From Pelagimonas phthalicica (lineage in GTDB: Bacteria; Pseudomonadota; Alphaproteobacteria; Rhodobacterales; Rhodobacteraceae): a stretch of DNA of 64,000 nt. The translations under genes and the position numbers were made by a program. Under the pieces are notes generated by a model. The model was not told the DNA's origin. It ran no database searches and saw only the letters and a program-made list of their open reading frames with translations. The DNA lies in contig NZ_SOAP01000001.1 of the NCBI RefSeq assembly GCF_004364805.1, positions 496,001 to 560,000 of the forward strand. The letters run 5' to 3'. Positions within the stretch are counted from its first letter, which is position 1; every line of letters begins with the position of its first letter. Of this stretch, positions 42,284 to 50,692 are shown piece after piece.

Positions 42284-44905
42284 GTGAGCACATGGGCCGA
42301 TAGCGACACAGGCGAAACCGGCAAGATGCGGCGCGGTTTGACCGCCGTCATCGTCATTTTGTTCATCACGATCATTCTGCTTTTGGTGATGGATGTGCGC
42401 CGGCAGTTGGAACGTCTGGCCTATGCCACATCAGACAATGTGCAATGGTTCCTGGCGCAGAGCGAATCCGAAGCCTTGTCGCTGGAACTCGCGGCGCAAA
42501 AAGCGCTCAATTCAGAAACCCCTGATCTGGCCAATCTGAAAACCCGTTTCGATATTTTCTACAGCCGGGTGGACACGCTGCAAAGCGGGCCGACCTTTGC
42601 CCCCCTGCGCGAAAAGGAACGCATTCGACAGAACATCCTCTATATCGGCAAGTTTTTGACGAAATGGGTGGCGATTATCGATGCGCAGGATGGCAGTTTT
42701 GAAAACTCGCTCGAGGAATTTGCCCGCGATGCTTCGCTTGCGCGTACCGCCAATCGTCAGATCGCCCTGTCCGGGATCAAGGTCTTTTCCGAAATCCGCG
42801 ACGCCCAGCGCGCCAGCATTTCGCAAACGCTGACCCGTATCGCCATTCTGACCATCGCCTTGGTCACGGTTCTGATCATCGTGGTGCTTGCCATGTTCCG
42901 TCTGGCCCAAATCCGCGAACAGGATGCCCAGACCAATCTGGAAATCAGCGAGCGGATGGAGGCGATCATCGCCACCTCGCTGGATGCCATCGTCGTGACC
43001 AATCGCGATGGTGAAATCGTTGAATATAACGGCGCGGCCGAGCGGATGTTTGGCTATCCGCGCGATGTTGCCTTGTCGCAAAACTTTGTCGACCTGATCC
43101 TGCCAGAGCCCTTGCGAGAGAATCTTTGGACTCAATTGATGCAGTTCAAGGCCGCCAACCAGCAAAACCTGGGCACCCTGTCGAGCTTGGTCAATCTCGA
43201 CAATGTCAAACTCGAGGCGCAGCATCAGGACGGTCAGGCGTTCCCAATCGAGCTGGCCCTGGCGCGCACCCATAGCCGCGATGGTGAAATCTTTGTTGGC
43301 TTTATTCGCGATATTTCCACCCGTTTGCGCGCCGAAGAGGCCATGCGCGATGCCCGAGACCGCGCCATTGCCGGGGAAAAGCACAAGGCCGACCTGCTTG
43401 CCGTCATGAGCCACGAGATGCGCACGCCGCTTAATGGTATGTTGGGCACGATGGAGCTGTTCGAGCCGGACAAGATGAATGACGAACACCGTCATTACCT
43501 TGGCGTTATGCAGAAATCCGGCCAGATCCTGCTGCGCCATGTGAATGACGTTCTGGATGTCTCGCGCTTGGATGCGGGTAAGATGAACCTGCGCCACGAG
43601 GCCTTTGATCTGGTCGAACTGCTTGAGGAATTGATCGAGGGCCAAAATGGCCGCGCCAAGGCTCGTGGCAATATGTTGACCCTGTCCCCCATGCACCCTG
43701 CCCTGCACGAGGTTCATGGTGATCCGGATCGGTTGCGGCAGATCCTGCTCAATCTCTTGGGCAATGCCATCAAGTTCACCGAGAATGGCGAGATCACCAT
43801 CGAGGCCGATTGCCAGAACGGCCTGGACGAGGTCGAAATCCGCGTGATCGATACTGGGCTTGGCATCTCGCAAGAGGATCTGGACCGGGTGTTTGGCGAT
43901 TTTGTCACCATCGACAGCTCTTATGCCCGCTCAAATACCGGCACCGGCCTTGGTCTTGGAATTTCGCATCGGTTGGTCACAGCCTTGGGCGGTGACATGG
44001 GCGCTGAAAGCGAATTGGGCGAAGGCAGCGTGTTCTGGCTGCGCCTCTCGCTGGCCTATGACGCGGAAAAGATGGAAAAGCAGCCGATTGCGGATGTGGC
44101 TGGCGACGCAGGCGCAGGCTTTGATCCTGAAGCCGAACAAAACACTGCCCTGCCCGCGCCCATGCAGGTGCTTTTGGTCGAGGACAACCCCGTCAACCGC
44201 ATGGTGGCGCGCAAATTGCTGGAACGGGACGGCCATACCGTCACCGAGGCCGAAGACGGTTTGATCGGTGTTGAAAAGGCCCTGCAAGGCGAGTTTGACG
44301 TGATCCTGATGGATATTTCGATGCCCGGCATGGACGGGCTGACCGCCACCGGCGAAATCCGCAAACAGGATCAGGACACACCGATCATTGCCACCACCGC
44401 CCATGCCCTGCCGACCGAGGCCGCGCGCTTCATTGGGGCGGGCATGAATGCCGTGCTGATCAAGCCGATGACCAAAACCGCACTGCGCCAAGCCCTTCTC
44501 AATTGCCGCGCCGGGCAGAAATTCACCCTCAGCGACCTGAACTTCGACCAATCCCTGTTGAACACAACCGTGTTGGACGAATTTCTGGACGAAATCCCAA
44601 AGGCACAAGTACGCAACCTGTTGACCAAGTTCACCGAAGAGATGACCGCCTTTCTTGCCGATCTGCCCCCGCATAAGAAACGTCTGGATGCTTTTGCCGC
44701 CGAGGCCCACCGCATGGCGGGCTCAGCGGGCGTTTTCGGGGCCAATCGGTTGAATATCCTGTTGCGCACCTGTCAGGAAGAGGCGCTCAAAGGCAGCCGG
44801 TCCCTGCCGCCTTATGTCGAACAGCTCCCGGATACCTGGGCCGCGACATATGCGGAATTTGAGAAACTTGGCCTTGTTTCTGCGCCCGCAGAGGGTAAAC
44901 CCTGA
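42284..44905 (+). CDS. Hybrid sensor histidine kinase (PAS-HK-REC-HPt)
   Basis: An 873-residue membrane kinase starting at GTG 42284. Membrane helices lie near residues 18-38 and 183-206, enclosing a helical periplasmic domain. Then come a PAS domain (about 222-345), a HisKA domain with H377 (MSHEMRTPLNG), and a HATPase domain (about 480-600; NAIKFTENG, TGLGLGIS). A receiver follows with D677 (LMDISMPGMDG), then an HPt domain with H809 (AEAHRMAGSAG). The architecture implies a His-Asp-His phosphorelay to the divergent NarL-type regulator. The gene follows the SUOX-fold gene. Confidence 0.9.
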   Translation: MSTWADSDTGETGKMRRGLTAVIVILFITIILLLVMDVRRQLERLAYATSDNVQWFLAQSESEALSLELAAQKALNSETPDLANLKTRFDIFYSRVDTLQSGPTFAPLREKERIRQNILYIGKFLTKWVAIIDAQDGSFENSLEEFARDASLARTANRQIALSGIKVFSEIRDAQRASISQTLTRIAILTIALVTVLIIVVLAMFRLAQIREQDAQTNLEISERMEAIIATSLDAIVVTNRDGEIVEYNGAAERMFGYPRDVALSQNFVDLILPEPLRENLWTQLMQFKAANQQNLGTLSSLVNLDNVKLEAQHQDGQAFPIELALARTHSRDGEIFVGFIRDISTRLRAEEAMRDARDRAIAGEKHKADLLAVMSHEMRTPLNGMLGTMELFEPDKMNDEHRHYLGVMQKSGQILLRHVNDVLDVSRLDAGKMNLRHEAFDLVELLEELIEGQNGRAKARGNMLTLSPMHPALHEVHGDPDRLRQILLNLLGNAIKFTENGEITIEADCQNGLDEVEIRVIDTGLGISQEDLDRVFGDFVTIDSSYARSNTGTGLGLGISHRLVTALGGDMGAESELGEGSVFWLRLSLAYDAEKMEKQPIADVAGDAGAGFDPEAEQNTALPAPMQVLLVEDNPVNRMVARKLLERDGHTVTEAEDGLIGVEKALQGEFDVILMDISMPGMDGLTATGEIRKQDQDTPIIATTAHALPTEAARFIGAGMNAVLIKPMTKTALRQALLNCRAGQKFTLSDLNFDQSLLNTTVLDEFLDEIPKAQVRNLLTKFTEEMTAFLADLPPHKKRLDAFAAEAHRMAGSAGVFGANRLNILLRTCQEEALKGSRSLPPYVEQLPDTWAATYAEFEKLGLVSAPAEGKP

Positions 44906-44953
44906 CGCCGGTTTGCCGATGTGAACACTTGGCAGAGGAACGGAGGACGCGAC

Positions 44954-46468
44954 ATGGCCAATCTTTTGCATGACAGCCTGCTGGGCAAACAAGCCAACAA
45001 TCCCGCGCCGTTTCTGCATCTGCCTGAAGGGGGCCGGATCAGCTATGCTGAGTTCGCCAAACGGGCTGCGCAATTTGCCCAGGCTCTGCGGGATAAAGGC
45101 ATCAGAACCGGGGACCGTGTCGCCATCCAGGTACAAAAATCCCCCGATGCGCTGGCGCTGATCTTTGGCTGTATCCAGGCCGGGGTTATCTTTTTGCCGC
45201 TGAACACTGGCTACACAGCGGATGAAGTGTCTTACTTTGTCGAAAACAGCGGCGCGCGTCTGTTGGTTTGTGATCCAAACACGCGCGACAGCCTGACTCC
45301 AGTGGCCCAAGCCGCAGGTGCGATGATCAGCGATCTTGGCACGGGCGGCGATCTGACAAATGCCGCGGCGGCCTGTTCAGGCGATTTTGCCACCGAACCG
45401 CGCGCGGGCGATGACATTGCCGCCTTTCTCTATACCTCCGGCACAACGGGCCGGTCCAAAGGCGCGATGCTGAGCCAGAACAACCTTCTCTCTAACGCGT
45501 TGATGCTGGTGGATCACTGGCACTTCACATCTGAGGATGTGCTGCTGCACGCCTTGCCGATCTTTCACACGCATGGGCTGTTCGTGGCGACAAATGTCCT
45601 TCTAGCCGCCGGGGCTTCGATGGTCTTCTTCCCCAAGCTCGACGCCGATGCGCTGATTGATCACATGCCCAACGCGACAAGCCTGATGGGCGTGCCGACC
45701 TTTTACACCCGCCTACTCGACAATCCGCGTTTTGATCAGGCGCTCTGCGCAAAAATGCGGTTGTTCATCTCGGGTTCGGCCCCCTTGCTGGCGGAAACGC
45801 ACCGTCAGTTTCAGGCGCGCAGCGGCCACCGCATTCTAGAACGCTATGGCATGACCGAAACCAATATGAACACCTCAAACCCCTATACCGGCAACCGCCG
45901 CGCAGGCACTGTTGGCCTGCCTTTGCCGGGGGTTGAGATCAAGGTCTGCGATAGTGCCGGTCAGGAACTGCCGCGCGGCGAGATTGGCGTGCTCGAAGTG
46001 CGCGGGCCGAACGTGTTCCAGGGCTATTGGCAAATGCCCGAGAAAACCGCCGAAGAGCTGCGCCCGGATGGGTTCTTTATCACCGGGGATTTGGCGCAGC
46101 AGGGCGAAGATGGCTATGTCACCATCGTTGGACGCAACAAGGATCTGATCATTTCGGGCGGCTATAACATCTATCCCAAAGAGATCGAGACCCTGCTTGA
46201 TGATCAACCCGGGGTTCTGGAAAGCGCTGTGATTGGCGTGCCCCATCCCGATTTTGGCGAAAGCCCGGTGGGGATATTGGTGGCGCAAAAGGGCGAGGCC
46301 CCGGATCTGAGTGCCATTGAAACCGCCATTGCCGGGTCTTTGGCACGGTTCAAACATCCCAAACGCCTGATCCTGGTAGATGAATTGCCGCGCAACACAA
46401 TGGGCAAGGTGCAAAAGGCCCTGCTGCGGCAGGACTATGCGGATTTGTTTTTGCCAATCACAGGTTAG
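44954..46468 (+). CDS. matB: Malonyl-CoA synthetase MatB
   Basis: A 504-residue acyl-adenylate-forming enzyme, joining malonate to CoA with ATP. AMP-binding motifs are LYTSGTTGRSKGAMLSQNN, YGMTETNMNTSNPY and GRNKDLIISGGYNIYPKEIE, with the catalytic Lys in RNTMGKVQK. The subgroup signatures LPIFHTHGLFVATN and RYGMTETNMN fit malonate-specific ligases. ATG 44954 follows GGAGGACGCGAC. No malonyl-CoA decarboxylase gene is adjacent. Confidence 0.85.
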   Translation: MANLLHDSLLGKQANNPAPFLHLPEGGRISYAEFAKRAAQFAQALRDKGIRTGDRVAIQVQKSPDALALIFGCIQAGVIFLPLNTGYTADEVSYFVENSGARLLVCDPNTRDSLTPVAQAAGAMISDLGTGGDLTNAAAACSGDFATEPRAGDDIAAFLYTSGTTGRSKGAMLSQNNLLSNALMLVDHWHFTSEDVLLHALPIFHTHGLFVATNVLLAAGASMVFFPKLDADALIDHMPNATSLMGVPTFYTRLLDNPRFDQALCAKMRLFISGSAPLLAETHRQFQARSGHRILERYGMTETNMNTSNPYTGNRRAGTVGLPLPGVEIKVCDSAGQELPRGEIGVLEVRGPNVFQGYWQMPEKTAEELRPDGFFITGDLAQQGEDGYVTIVGRNKDLIISGGYNIYPKEIETLLDDQPGVLESAVIGVPHPDFGESPVGILVAQKGEAPDLSAIETAIAGSLARFKHPKRLILVDELPRNTMGKVQKALLRQDYADLFLPITG

Positions 46469-46595
46469 ATAGAAAACCTCTTGAAGTGCATTGCCCACCA
46501 GAGGGTCGCACCCCATCCCGAGGGCGGCAATCAGTTTGGTCCAACACTAGGCCTAGTCACCTGAAACTTAAGTACTTGCCATACAGATATAGTTC

Positions 46596-46746
46596 CCGGA
46601 TCGCCTGCGATCCGGTTCGCGCCCGACCCCGCCCCCCAGGGCGGGCGCGAATTCGTTTCAACGTTTCTTATGGTTGCACGGTTCTTTGATGCCGGAACCC
46701 GATTGCCAAGCTAATTCGCGCCCACCCTCGGTGCCGGGCGCGAACC
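46596..46746. repeat. Dispersed palindromic intergenic repeat, family 1, copy b
   Basis: It begins with CCGGATCGC, 2 nt, GCGATCCGG (46596-46615). TTCGCGCCC...GGGCGCGAA follows (46616-46651), and a second TTCGCGCCC...GGGCGCGAA pair lies at 46715-46744. The order and spacing match the copy at 7262-7406. Confidence 0.75.
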
Positions 46747-46831
46747 TGTGTGGTGGCTATTTATCAATGTAGCGGATTTCGGTTCTAGGTGACTGGAACT
46801 AGCGTTCCAGTATAGTTTTTCACTCAAGTAA

Positions 46832-46877
46832 TCGCGCCCGCCTTGGGGGCGCGAACCGGCTCGCCTGCAATCCGGGA
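46832..46877. repeat. Repeat family 1, copy c (degenerate, inverted)
   Basis: TCGCGCCC / GGGCGCGA comes first (46832-46854), then CCGGCTCGCCTGCAATCCGG, a mutated form of the opening palindrome. The two parts occur in the reverse order to copies a and b. Confidence 0.55.
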
Positions 46878-46895
46878 TTTGCCTCCAAAAGCGAC

Positions 46896-47366
46896 CTACT
46901 TATCCGGCGCTTGCACGCTATAGCCGCAGCGATCCGGCTTGATATCCAACAGCGGCGTGCCATCCAGACAATCCAGCCCACGCACCGTCAAAACCGCCCC
47001 ATCAACCGCCACGAGCTCAACCAAAGACGTGCCGATCGGATTGGGCCGCACGGGCGAGCGCAGGGCAAATGTGCCGCGCGTTTTGCCATCAGATTTCGGG
47101 CTTTGCGTCAGCAGATCGCGGCGCGATTGGTGCAGCCAATACAGAATCTCAAGCCGTTTTCCCGGTTCAAGCCCCTGCAAAGCCGGAACAAAGCGCGCCT
47201 CAACCTCAATCCGGCACTCCGGCCCATCAAACCGCCCCTGACGCGGACAGTCATCGCGGGTTTTGAACGGGGTGCGGATCACGCCGATGAATTGAACATG
47301 CGCGTCCGGCGCGACTTCGGCATCCAGAACAGTCTCTCCGGGACGTGGGGCGTATTTGTCTGTCAC
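46896..47366 (-). CDS. TrmO/TsaA-like tRNA m6t6A37 methyltransferase
   Basis: A 156-residue protein of the TrmO/UPF0066 beta-barrel family. Family elements are visible: FIGVIRTPFKTRDDCPRQG, LEILYWLHQSRRDLLTQ, GTFALRSPVRPNPIGTSLVEL and the C-terminal GTPLLDIKP. TrmO methylates threonylcarbamoyladenosine at position 37 of certain tRNAs using S-adenosylmethionine. Sequence is shorter than E. coli TrmO, lacking its C-terminal domain. A 17-bp gap separates it from the upstream codirectional SMP-30 gene. Confidence 0.78.
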   Translation of the reverse strand: MTDKYAPRPGETVLDAEVAPDAHVQFIGVIRTPFKTRDDCPRQGRFDGPECRIEVEARFVPALQGLEPGKRLEILYWLHQSRRDLLTQSPKSDGKTRGTFALRSPVRPNPIGTSLVELVAVDGAVLTVRGLDCLDGTPLLDIKPDRCGYSVQAPDK

Positions 47367-47383
47367 GACGCGGCGTGCTCCTG

Positions 47384-48232
47384 CTAAAGCAGGACCTGAT
47401 GTTCCTGCTGACCTTGAGCAGCAGTTTGCACGGCAAAGACCTGCCCACGCAAGGGATCTTCGTCGCCTAGACCCGTCGCTGCCGAGGTGGCAAACAAGGT
47501 GCCCAGCTCTGGCCCGCCAAAGGCCGGGCAGCTGATCTGTGTCGCCGGATACGGCACCGCCTCAACGAACGTACCCGCCGGATCATAACACGCCACCCGC
47601 GACGCGCCCCATTGGGCGTTCCAGAAATTGCCCGCCGCATCGATTACGGCGCCATCTGGGGCGACGCCCTCGGCATTCAGGTCCAGCCAAGTCTCAGCCT
47701 CGCCGAACGGCCAGCCATCCGCGTCCAGCGCCACGCGCTTGATCAGCTTGGTGGGCGTGTCGGTGAAATAGGCGTGTTTGCCATCGGGAGCAAAACAGAT
47801 AGCGTTGGAAATACTGATCTCGCCAAACAGCTTGCGCAGCTCACCCTTGTAAAAGCGATAGATCGCGCCGGCACCGGGCTCTGCATTATAGCCCATGGTG
47901 CCAATCCAAAAGCCGCCCAGCGGATCGGCCCGCCCGTCATTCGACCGGGTCACCGGATTGTCGGCCTCAAGATCAACCAGATGGGTTTGCGCCTCACTTT
48001 CGAGGTCAAACACAAACAAATCGCGTTCCGAGGCGATCAAAAGCCGGGTCTCATCCACCCAGCCCGCCGCCGACACCGCGCGGTCAAACTGCCAGACCCG
48101 TTCCTGCCCATCCTTGTTCTGATAGAGGCGATGTTCGAGAATATCGAACCAGAACAAACAGTTGAGCTTTGGGTGCCAAAGCGGGCCTTCGCCCAGCGTG
48201 CATTGGGTCTGAGACAGGATCGTTGCGGACAT
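47384..48232 (-). CDS. SMP-30/gluconolactonase/LRE family protein
   Basis: A 282-residue six-bladed propeller hydrolase. The signature residues are in CTLGEGPLWHP (metal-binding Glu), SNDGRADPLGGFWIGTMG (Asn/Asp) and APDGAVIDAAGNFWNA. It probably opens a sugar lactone such as gluconolactone or arabinolactone; the exact substrate is unknown. No signal peptide is present, so it is cytosolic. It lies between glpD and the TrmO-like gene on the same strand. Confidence 0.85.
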   Translation of the reverse strand: MSATILSQTQCTLGEGPLWHPKLNCLFWFDILEHRLYQNKDGQERVWQFDRAVSAAGWVDETRLLIASERDLFVFDLESEAQTHLVDLEADNPVTRSNDGRADPLGGFWIGTMGYNAEPGAGAIYRFYKGELRKLFGEISISNAICFAPDGKHAYFTDTPTKLIKRVALDADGWPFGEAETWLDLNAEGVAPDGAVIDAAGNFWNAQWGASRVACYDPAGTFVEAVPYPATQISCPAFGGPELGTLFATSAATGLGDEDPLRGQVFAVQTAAQGQQEHQVLL

Positions 48233-48303
48233 GGGCGGACTGCTCCGTGTGAGACGTTTGCGCCAACTTTTACGGGAGCATCAGCAGAGGTAAACCCCCG
48301 CCC

Positions 48304-49890
48304 CTAAGCCGCATCCACTGCGTGACGGTTTTGCATCCAATCCTCAAGTGTCGCAACCTGATCCGTACTCAGATGCAGCCCCAGCTTGCCGCGCCGCCAG
48401 ATGATGTCTTCGGCGCGGGTGGCATATTCACGCTCCATCAGCCAAATCACCTCGGCCTCGCTCAGCCCTGCGCCAAAATCGCGCCCCAGATCTTCGGATT
48501 TGCGCGCATTGCCCAGAATGTCCGTAACTTCGGTGCCATAGGCGCGAAACAGGCGTTGCGCCGATTTGGGCGTGAGGAAGGGATAGCTGTCTTGCAGCAT
48601 AGCGATGCGCGCATCGACCTCCGCCACCGGGAAATCACCGCCGGGCAAAGGCACGCCTGCGGTCCAATCACCCTCCATCCCGTCGAAATAGGGAACAAGC
48701 TTGGCCAGAGAGTTTTCCGCCAAACGGCGATAGGTTGTGATCTTGCCACCAAAGACATGCAGCACCGGCGCGCCGCCTGTGTCATCAACCTTGAGCACAT
48801 AGTCCCTCGTTGCCGCCGTGGCGCTGGAGGCCCCGTCATCATAAAGCGGGCGCACCCCGGAATAGGTCCAGACCACATCCTCGGCGCTGAGATCACGGGT
48901 GAGGTAGTTATTGGCAAAATTCAGCAGGTAATCGCGTTCATCATCGGTGCAGCGTGGCTTTTCACCCAGCTCCGCATGTTCCGCATCCGTGGTACCGATC
49001 AGGGTGAAATCCTGCTCATAGGGAATGGCAAAGATGATCCGACCATCTTCGCCCTGGAAGAAGTAGCACTTGTCGTGATCATAAAGCTTCTTGGTCACGA
49101 TATGGCTGCCACGCACCAGACGAACACCCTCGCGCGAATTCAGGCGCAGGGTTTCCTGCAAGACCTGCCCAACCCAAGGCCCGCCAGCATTGACCAGCGC
49201 GCGGGCGCGGTGCGTACGGGTCTCGCCGCTGCGTTGATCTGTAGTTTCGATCACCCAGATCCCCTCGTCGCGTCGGGCCGATGTGACCTTGGTTTGCACC
49301 AAAATCTCGGCCCCGCGCGCCTCGGCGTCACGGGCGTTCAGTACGACCAGACGCGCATCCTGCACCCAGCAATCGGAATATTCGTATGCCAGTTCAAACC
49401 GATCCTCAATCGGCGCGCCCTCGGCGCTGCCTTTCAGGGACAGGGTCTTGGTCCCCGGCAGGATCTTACGCCCGCCCAGATGGTCATACATGAACAGGCC
49501 CAAGCGGATCAGCCAGGCCGGGCGCCGCCCCTTCATCCAAGGCATAAAGGTGGTCAGCAACCGCGATGTTGGCGTGTCTGAATCAAAGCGCATTTCCTTG
49601 TGATAAGGCAGCACAAAGCGCATGGGCCAGCTGATATGAGGCATGGCGCGCAGCAGGGTTTCGCGCTCAATCAACGCCTCGCGCACCAGCCGCACCTTAA
49701 AGAATTCCAGATAGCGCAATCCACCATGGAACAGCTTGGTCGAGGCCGACGATGTCGCCCAGGCCAGATCATTCATTTCGGCCAAGGTCACCGACATGCC
49801 CCGCCCCGCCGCATCACGCGCGATGCCGACACCGTTGATGCCCCCGCCGATGACGAACAGGTCTGAAATCTTGTCTTGCGCAGCGCTCAT
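48304..49890 (-). CDS. glpD: Aerobic glycerol-3-phosphate dehydrogenase GlpD
   Basis: A 528-residue FAD enzyme that oxidises glycerol 3-phosphate to dihydroxyacetone phosphate and passes electrons to quinone at the membrane face. The FAD-binding motif is DLFVIGGGINGVGIARDAAGRG. The family signatures SSASTKLFHGGLRYLE and NAGGPWVGQV follow, and a C-terminal DAO-C domain is present. ATG 49890 follows GGAGG. An inverted repeat with ATGTTCG / CGAACAT cores lies about 60-100 bp upstream. Confidence 0.95.
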   Translation of the reverse strand: MSAAQDKISDLFVIGGGINGVGIARDAAGRGMSVTLAEMNDLAWATSSASTKLFHGGLRYLEFFKVRLVREALIERETLLRAMPHISWPMRFVLPYHKEMRFDSDTPTSRLLTTFMPWMKGRRPAWLIRLGLFMYDHLGGRKILPGTKTLSLKGSAEGAPIEDRFELAYEYSDCWVQDARLVVLNARDAEARGAEILVQTKVTSARRDEGIWVIETTDQRSGETRTHRARALVNAGGPWVGQVLQETLRLNSREGVRLVRGSHIVTKKLYDHDKCYFFQGEDGRIIFAIPYEQDFTLIGTTDAEHAELGEKPRCTDDERDYLLNFANNYLTRDLSAEDVVWTYSGVRPLYDDGASSATAATRDYVLKVDDTGGAPVLHVFGGKITTYRRLAENSLAKLVPYFDGMEGDWTAGVPLPGGDFPVAEVDARIAMLQDSYPFLTPKSAQRLFRAYGTEVTDILGNARKSEDLGRDFGAGLSEAEVIWLMEREYATRAEDIIWRRGKLGLHLSTDQVATLEDWMQNRHAVDAA

Positions 49891-49951
49891 TGCGGCCTCC
49901 ATTGGCTTACCTGCGTCAAATGCCACAAACTTCGCAAAATAGAAAGTCAAA

Positions 49952-49989
49952 ATGTTCGCTTTTGCGCGCAATCACGCAGAAGCGAACAT
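49952..49989. promoter_or_regulatory. GlpR-like inverted repeat between glpD and nasT
   Basis: ATGTTCGCTT (49952-49961) and AAGCGAACAT (49980-49989) are perfect 10-bp inverted repeats 18 nt apart. ATGTTCG/CGAACAT cores match the E. coli GlpR half-site, but the spacing is much wider, so one operator per half or a looped site is possible. Confidence 0.5.
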
Positions 49990-50107
49990 TCCATTTCCGC
50001 TCATTATTTGGGCGATTGATCGCAAACTGTGCAAGTGCAGCAAAAAGCATCGCAATACGCTGCACCGCAGCTTTACTTCCCGTGCCGAGGCAGGTTCCAA
50101 CCGTTTC

Positions 50108-50692
50108 ATGTCGAGCCAGCTATCCATTGTCGTGGTCGAAGCCGACCGCGAGCGCGCCTTTCAAATCGTTGATTCCCTGCGCGACGCCGGAGAGTTCGAA
50201 ATCCATGTGATTTCCGAACCCACCGGCCTTGCCCGCCAGATCCAACGCCATGACCCCGATATTGTCCTGATTGATGTGGAAAACCCGTCGCGGGACACAC
50301 TTGAGGAACTGACGTTGGCCTCGGGCCCACAGGATCGCGCTGTGGCCATGTTTGTCGATCGCAGCGAAGACGGGCTGTCTGCAGCCGCCATCGAGGCCGG
50401 GGTCTCGGCCTATGTGGTTGGCGGTATGATGCCCGAACGGGTGACCCCGATTGTCGAGGCCGCCATCGCCCGCTTCCGCCTGTTCCAACGTATGCGCACC
50501 GAACTTGAGGAAACCAAACGCGCGCTTGAGGAGCGCAAGGTCATCGACCGCGCCAAGGGCATGATCATGAAAGCCCGCGGTGTCACCGAAGACGAGGCCT
50601 ATGCGCTGCTGCGCAGAACCGCGATGGACCAAAACAAACGTATGGCCGATGTGGCTCAGGCCCTTGTTACGGCAGCGGGGCTGCTCTCATGA
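50108..50692 (+). CDS. nasT: Nitrate antitermination regulator NasT (ANTAR)
   Basis: A 194-residue protein with a receiver-like domain (about residues 1-120; SIVVVEADRERAFQIVDSL, IVLIDVENPS with the phospho-acceptor-type Asp). A C-terminal ANTAR RNA-binding domain follows (about 130-190; LEERKVIDRAKGMIMKARGVTEDEAYALLRR). Free NasT binds the nas leader RNA and prevents termination; NasS sequesters it when nitrate is absent. The ATG at 50108 is the only sensible start. It overlaps nasS by ATGA. Confidence 0.92.
   Translation: MSSQLSIVVVEADRERAFQIVDSLRDAGEFEIHVISEPTGLARQIQRHDPDIVLIDVENPSRDTLEELTLASGPQDRAVAMFVDRSEDGLSAAAIEAGVSAYVVGGMMPERVTPIVEAAIARFRLFQRMRTELEETKRALEERKVIDRAKGMIMKARGVTEDEAYALLRRTAMDQNKRMADVAQALVTAAGLLS

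Larger units (their letters stand above)
46469..46895. other. Repeat-filled intergenic region after matB
   Basis: This 427-bp region has no supportable gene. It holds copies b and c of repeat family 1 in opposite orientation. AGTCACCT (46555-46562) and AGGTGACT (46784-46791) are 8-bp inverted repeats flanking copy b, as in a small non-autonomous mobile element. Confidence 0.55.
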
